The position numbers were made by a program, and so were the translations under genes. Positions 40,196-43,789 of a stretch of 43,789 nucleotides of DNA are shown here, one piece after another. The stretch's first letter is position 1. The number at the start of each line of letters is the position of its first letter. The stretch is from Rhodococcus sp. ARC_M5 (GTDB lineage: Bacteria > Actinomycetota > Actinomycetes > Mycobacteriales > Mycobacteriaceae): contig NZ_JALGQE010000026.1 in the NCBI RefSeq assembly GCF_022810405.1, positions 1 to 43,789 on the forward strand, written 5' to 3'. A model generated the notes under the pieces. That model made no database searches and was not told the DNA's origin. It saw nothing but the letters and a program-made list of their open reading frames with translations.

Positions 40196-41845
40196 ATGCA
40201 CGCTGAGTCTGCGCTTTCCAGAAGGACGTTTCTTCGCTCGTCGTCGGTGGCCGTCGCGGTGGTCGGAGTGGCCACGACACTGCCGGCGACCGCATTCGCT
40301 CAGGGCAGCGACCGCGGCTTTCTGCACGGGGTGGCATCGGGAGATCCGTTGCCCGACGCGATCGTCCTCTGGACTCGGCTCACCCCCACTCCCGACGCCA
40401 CCCCGGGCTCCGGCGTCGGCCCGCAGGTGTCGGTGACGTGGCGGATTTCCCGCAGTGCAGACATGGGTGACGTCGTCTCCTCCGGAACCGTCGCAACCGG
40501 CCCCGACACCGACCACACCGTCAAAGTCGACGTCGACGGCCTCAGCGCAGACACCACGTACTTCTACGATTTCCGGACGAAGGATGCGGCATCGGCCGTC
40601 GGAATCACGCGCACCGCCCCGGCCAATAACGCCGACATCGACGCGATGCGTTTCGGAGTCGTCTCGTGCTCCAACTGGGAGTCGGGCTACTTCGGCGCGT
40701 ACCGGCATCTGGCCGCCCGCGGCGACCTGGACGCCATCGTCCATCTCGGCGACTACATCTACGAATACGAGACGGGCGGATTCCCGGGCCGCGACGGGGT
40801 GATTCGCCAGCATTCGCCCACCCACGAGATCGTCACGCTCGCCGACTACCGGCAGCGTCACGGCCAGTACAAGTCCGATCCCGATCTGCAGGCCGCGCAC
40901 GTCGGGGTGCCGTGGATCTGCACGTGGGACGACCACGAATCCGCCAACGATGCCTACGACACCGGCGCGCAGAACCACACTCCGGGCACCGAGGGCGATT
41001 GGTCCACCCGCAAGGCCCATTCCGAGCAGGCGTACTACGAGTGGATGCCGGTACGAGCGGCAGGCACCGCGACCAACCGTCACCTCTATCGCAGGCTGCG
41101 GTTCGGAAACCTCCTCGAGCTCTCGATGCTGGACCTGCGCACCTACCGCTCGCAGCAGGTGCTGCCGTTCAACGGGCCCGAGGTGGATTCGCCCAACCGG
41201 ACCATCACCGGCGCGGAGCAAATGCAGTGGCTCACCGACGGCATCGTCTCGTCGCCGACGCAGTGGAAGATCGTCGGCAACCCGGTGATGATCACGCCCA
41301 CTCTCATCCCGCCGCTCGATCGCGATGCCGCCAGGGCGGTCACGTCGCTGCTCGGGATCCCGGAGGGCGGTCTGCCGTACAACGCCGACCCGTGGGACGG
41401 CTACACCGCCGACCGCCGCAAGCTGCTCGGTGCCATCGTGGACGCAGGCGTCGACAACACGGTGTTCATCACCGGCGACATCCACTCGGCCTGGGCCTGC
41501 GAGGTACCCCTCGATGCGGCCCAGTACGCCACCACCGAACCTGCCGCCACCGAGCTGGTCGTCACCTCGGTGAGCTCGGCCAACATTGACGACCTGACGC
41601 GTACTCCGCCGCACACACTGGGCCGGGTCGCCGAGGAGGCATTCAAGGCTCTCAACCAGCACGTGAAGTTCGTCGACCTCGACAGTCACGGTTTCGGCGT
41701 CTTCGAGGTCACCCGAACGGCCGCGAGGATGGACCACTGGTTCCTCACCGCCAAGGAGGATCCGCAGACCGGCGTCTACTGGGGAGCGGGCTTCACCGTG
41801 GACTCCGGCACCCAGCGCGTCCGGGCGGCGGCACCACCTGCCTGA
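40196..41845 (+). CDS. phoD: Alkaline phosphatase/phosphodiesterase PhoD
   Basis: 549 residues. A twin-arginine signal SRRTFLRSS (residues 8-16) and a hydrophobic stretch ending in ATAFAQG direct folded export by Tat. The N-terminal Ig-like PhoD domain (FLHGVASGDPLPDAIVLWTR) is followed by the metallophosphatase domain with VVSCSNWESGYFGAYRHLA, HLGDYIYEYE, TWDDHESAND and FITGDIHSAW, the PhoD metal ligands. It should release phosphate from phosphodiesters or monoesters outside the cell, usually with Ca and Fe. The start at 40196 places the Tat motif near the N-terminus. No Pho box was identified. Confidence 0.92.
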   Translation: MHAESALSRRTFLRSSSVAVAVVGVATTLPATAFAQGSDRGFLHGVASGDPLPDAIVLWTRLTPTPDATPGSGVGPQVSVTWRISRSADMGDVVSSGTVATGPDTDHTVKVDVDGLSADTTYFYDFRTKDAASAVGITRTAPANNADIDAMRFGVVSCSNWESGYFGAYRHLAARGDLDAIVHLGDYIYEYETGGFPGRDGVIRQHSPTHEIVTLADYRQRHGQYKSDPDLQAAHVGVPWICTWDDHESANDAYDTGAQNHTPGTEGDWSTRKAHSEQAYYEWMPVRAAGTATNRHLYRRLRFGNLLELSMLDLRTYRSQQVLPFNGPEVDSPNRTITGAEQMQWLTDGIVSSPTQWKIVGNPVMITPTLIPPLDRDAARAVTSLLGIPEGGLPYNADPWDGYTADRRKLLGAIVDAGVDNTVFITGDIHSAWACEVPLDAAQYATTEPAATELVVTSVSSANIDDLTRTPPHTLGRVAEEAFKALNQHVKFVDLDSHGFGVFEVTRTAARMDHWFLTAKEDPQTGVYWGAGFTVDSGTQRVRAAAPPA

Positions 41846-41866
41846 CAACGCGCCATACTGGTCGGC

Positions 41867-42709
41867 GTGGCTGTACCGAAAATCGTCCTGTTCTACGTGT
41901 TCACTCCGCTGCCCGATCCCGACGCGATCAGGCTGTGGCAACAGACGCTGGCCGCGTCCAACAACCTGACCGGACGCATCCTGATCTCCGAGCACGGCAT
42001 CAACGCGACAGTCGGCGGTGACGTCGACGACGTCAAGAGGTACGTCCGCGGCACCCGCAGCTATCCGGCGTTCAAGTCGGCCGACATCAAGTGGTCCGAT
42101 GGACTCGGCAACGATTTCCCGCGCCTGAGTGTGCGGGTGCGCGACGAGATCGTCACGTTCGGTGCGCCAGGCGAGTTGAAGGTCGATGCCGACGGTGTTG
42201 TCGGCGGTGGCACTCATCTGAGCCCGCAGCAGGTGCACGAGCTCGTCGATTCCCGTGGCGACGACGTCGTCTTCTTCGATGGCCGCAACGCCTTCGAGGC
42301 CGAGATCGGAAAATTCAAGAACGCGGTAGTGCCCGACGTCGAGACGACCAGAGACTTCGTCTCGCAGCTCGATTCCGGTGCCTACGACCACCTGAAGCAG
42401 TCCCCGGTGGTCACGTACTGCACCGGGGGAGTGCGGTGCGAGGTGCTCTCGTCTTTGATGGTGGCCCGTGGGTTCGAAGAGGTGTATCAGCTCGACGGCG
42501 GAATCGTCCGGTACGCAGAGACTTTCGGTGACGACGCGCTGTGGGAGGGTTCGCTGTTCGTCTTCGACAAGCGGATGGCGCAGAACTTCTCCGATCACAC
42601 CGCCGTCATCGGTCGCTGCAGTGCCTGCGGTAATCCGACGTCGCGGTACCAGGACTTCGACGGCGACGCCGGACGTGGTCTGCGGTTGATCTGTCGAGAC
42701 TGCGCGTAG
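41867..42709 (+). CDS. trhO: Rhodanese-domain tRNA uridine(34) hydroxylase TrhO
   Basis: 280 residues, GTG start. The N-terminal domain has KIVLFYVFTPLPDPDAI and SEHGINATVGG. The central rhodanese domain carries the active-site loop VTYCTGGVRCE with Cys185. The C-terminal zinc-type cluster is CSACG...CRDC. TrhO (formerly YceA) uses oxygen to make 5-hydroxyuridine at tRNA position 34. Three bases separate it from the RluA-family gene, suggesting a co-transcribed pair of RNA-modification enzymes. Confidence 0.92.
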   Translation: MAVPKIVLFYVFTPLPDPDAIRLWQQTLAASNNLTGRILISEHGINATVGGDVDDVKRYVRGTRSYPAFKSADIKWSDGLGNDFPRLSVRVRDEIVTFGAPGELKVDADGVVGGGTHLSPQQVHELVDSRGDDVVFFDGRNAFEAEIGKFKNAVVPDVETTRDFVSQLDSGAYDHLKQSPVVTYCTGGVRCEVLSSLMVARGFEEVYQLDGGIVRYAETFGDDALWEGSLFVFDKRMAQNFSDHTAVIGRCSACGNPTSRYQDFDGDAGRGLRLICRDCA

Positions 42710-42712
42710 ACA

Positions 42713-43588
42713 ATGCTGCCCTTCCGGGACGGTCTCGCTCCGCTGAGACTGCTGTTGCCGCATGGTGATTCGGCCACCACCATCGTGGAGTACCTCGAAC
42801 GTGAGCTGCCCGATGACGACTGGCGACGGGCCATGCACGACGCCGAAGTGGTGGACGAGAAGAGCAGGCCCATCTCCGACGCCACGCGGTACCGAGCCGG
42901 AAGTCAGGTGTACTTCTATCGCGTTCCAGCGCAGGAGATTCCGGTCCCCTTCGAGATCGGAATGCTGCACGAGGACGATGACCTGTTGGTGGTCGACAAG
43001 CCGCACTTCCTCGCCACCATCCCGCGTGGTCGGCACGTCACCGAAACGGCGACGGTACGGCTCCGACAGCAGTTCGATTGCCCCGACCTCACGCCCGCGC
43101 ACCGACTGGATCGCGCCACCGCCGGGGTGTTGCTCTTCACCAAGACCAAGCATGCCCGACGGCCGTATCAGGAACTCTTCTCCTCCCGGAACGTCACCAA
43201 GGAGTACGAGGCCGTCGCGGGATTCGATGCAGCACTGGAGTTTCCGCGCGTCGTGCGTAGCAGGATCCTCAAGGAACACGGTGTCATGACGGCGTACGAG
43301 GAGCCGGGGGAGCCGAACAGTGAGACCCTGATCGAACTGATCGACATTTTGGGTACTTCCGCCCGATATCGACTCTTTCCCAAGACGGGCAAGACCCATC
43401 AGCTGCGGATCCACTTGTCCTCGTTGGGTATTCCCATCGTGAACGACCCGTACTATCCGGAGTTCACCTCTGTGCCGGCAGACGACTTCACCCGGCCGTT
43501 GCAGCTTCTCGCTCGGTCGCTGAACTTCACGGACCCGCTTACCGGTCAGCCCAGGCGCTTCGTCAGTGCCCGGGAACTCGACGCCTGA
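42713..43588 (+). CDS. RluA-family RNA pseudouridine synthase
   Basis: 291 residues. The catalytic motif PAHRLDRATAGVLLF contains Asp133. LLVVDKPHFLATIP precedes it, and FPKTGKTHQLRIHLSSLGIP follows near residue 222, all in RluA order. The N-terminal ~75 residues are not a clear S4 domain. It isomerises uridines in rRNA or tRNA; the exact target is unknown. The ATG lies 3 bases after the TrhO stop, so expression is probably coupled. Confidence 0.92.
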   Translation: MLPFRDGLAPLRLLLPHGDSATTIVEYLERELPDDDWRRAMHDAEVVDEKSRPISDATRYRAGSQVYFYRVPAQEIPVPFEIGMLHEDDDLLVVDKPHFLATIPRGRHVTETATVRLRQQFDCPDLTPAHRLDRATAGVLLFTKTKHARRPYQELFSSRNVTKEYEAVAGFDAALEFPRVVRSRILKEHGVMTAYEEPGEPNSETLIELIDILGTSARYRLFPKTGKTHQLRIHLSSLGIPIVNDPYYPEFTSVPADDFTRPLQLLARSLNFTDPLTGQPRRFVSARELDA

Positions 43589-43635
43589 GCCGACACCCCC
43601 CAAGCGACAAACGCGCGCGCATTCGCCAGACGCTC

Positions 43636-43657
43636 GCGGAATAGGTAACCATTCCGC
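43636..43657. promoter_or_regulatory. Palindrome upstream of the right-edge gene
   Basis: GCGGAAT-AGGTAACC-ATTCCGC is an inverted repeat with perfect 7-base arms and a partly symmetric centre (GGT-A-ACC). It lies between the pseudouridine synthase stop and the start of the next gene, 59 bases before that ATG. It could be an operator or a weak terminator without a T-run. Confidence 0.4.
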
Positions 43658-43716
43658 TCGCACCCTCTTTGCCAAGCTTCTGGTGAGTCATTCGAGAAGC
43701 TATGGAGGGTTACCGC

Positions 43717-43789
43717 ATGTTGAGTGCTGAATTCACAGGGGAGCAGATCCGGGAGATGGTGTTCGAGTACTGCCGGTTGCCGTATGGGA
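43717..43789 (+). CDS. Partial gene at right edge, N-terminus only
   Basis: An ATG with GGAGGG (43705-43710) six bases upstream opens a frame of 24 complete codons that runs off the window: MLSAEFTGEQIREMVFEYCR then LPYG. It resembles the first helix of short helix-turn-helix or transposase-orfA-like proteins, but 24 residues are too few to assign a family. Confidence 0.5.
   Translation, partial: MLSAEFTGEQIREMVFEYCRLPYG

Noticed and set aside
40157..43675. A 1172-codon open frame on the minus strand
   Set aside because: It is the antisense shadow of phoD, trhO and the RluA-family gene. Low stop frequency on the opposite strand is expected at this GC content, and the translation has no recognisable domain.
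1..43789. CRISPR array, toxin-antitoxin pair, prophage or complete insertion sequence
   Set aside because: No spaced direct repeats, no recognisable cas, toxin, integrase or full transposase gene, and no matched terminal inverted repeats were seen.

Overview
The window looks like a chromosome segment of a high-GC actinomycete of the Mycobacteriales, most likely Rhodococcus or a close relative. This rests on strong GC bias, frequent GTG starts, many FadE/FadD-type genes, a perfect actinobacterial LexA box, an IdeR/DtxR-type iron box, and neighbours that match mycobacterial order from memory (a class III phosphodiesterase like Rv0805 tail-to-tail with a CpsY/Stealth gene; a gulonolactone-oxidase-like gene beside a PLP-fold deaminase/aldolase). 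No rRNA, tRNA, CRISPR array or prophage was seen. Most of the window is ordinary chromosomal housekeeping and catabolic content.

Layout, left to right. 144-3122: an acyl-CoA dehydrogenase, then divergently an enoyl-CoA hydratase and an adenine-deaminase-type hydrolase. 3142-8027: a membrane molybdoenzyme, a sugar-lactone oxidase, a TetR regulator and an amino-acid deaminase/aldolase. 7997-13989: a large RecB-nuclease/SF1-helicase fusion, an alpha/beta hydrolase and a FadD15-type acyl-CoA ligase. 14267-19726: a DEAD-box RNA helicase and a three-subunit PaoABC-like molybdenum hydroxylase with translationally coupled subunits. 19836-23160: a polar amino-acid (cystine-like) ABC importer whose binding protein and permease are fused, then a RidA protein and a histidine phosphatase. 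23239-25558: a paired acyl-CoA dehydrogenase operon. 25631-30189: a secreted hydrolase, the phosphodiesterase, CpsY, VanZ and a methyltransferase.

30273-32661 is the most accessory-looking stretch. A phosphoribosyltransferase gene is followed by about 1.8 kb of small unknown genes (a degenerate cold-shock-like protein, a 61-residue protein, a DUF2510 membrane protein) and then by a diverged second copy of its own last 32 codons. This resembles an islet inserted at the 3' end of the gene. 32673-36796 returns to ordinary genes (quinone oxidoreductase, DinB, SRPBCC, SDR) and an iron-siderophore binding lipoprotein behind an iron box. 36948-40068 is DNA-damage related: a DUF222-HNH (13E12-type) gene directly behind a perfect LexA box, and a PhrB-type Fe-S (6-4) photolyase split by a frameshift. 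40196-43588 holds a Tat-exported PhoD phosphatase and two RNA-uridine modification genes (TrhO, RluA family). A partial gene runs off the right edge.

Besides the genes, a family of intergenic palindromes with a TTCGTAG/CTACGAA core sits directly behind stop codons at four places, often after a small GC hairpin. Together with the gene-end remnant, the LexA box and the apparently ATG-less CpsY start, these are the points most worth checking. I did not find a convincing wholly new multi-gene system.
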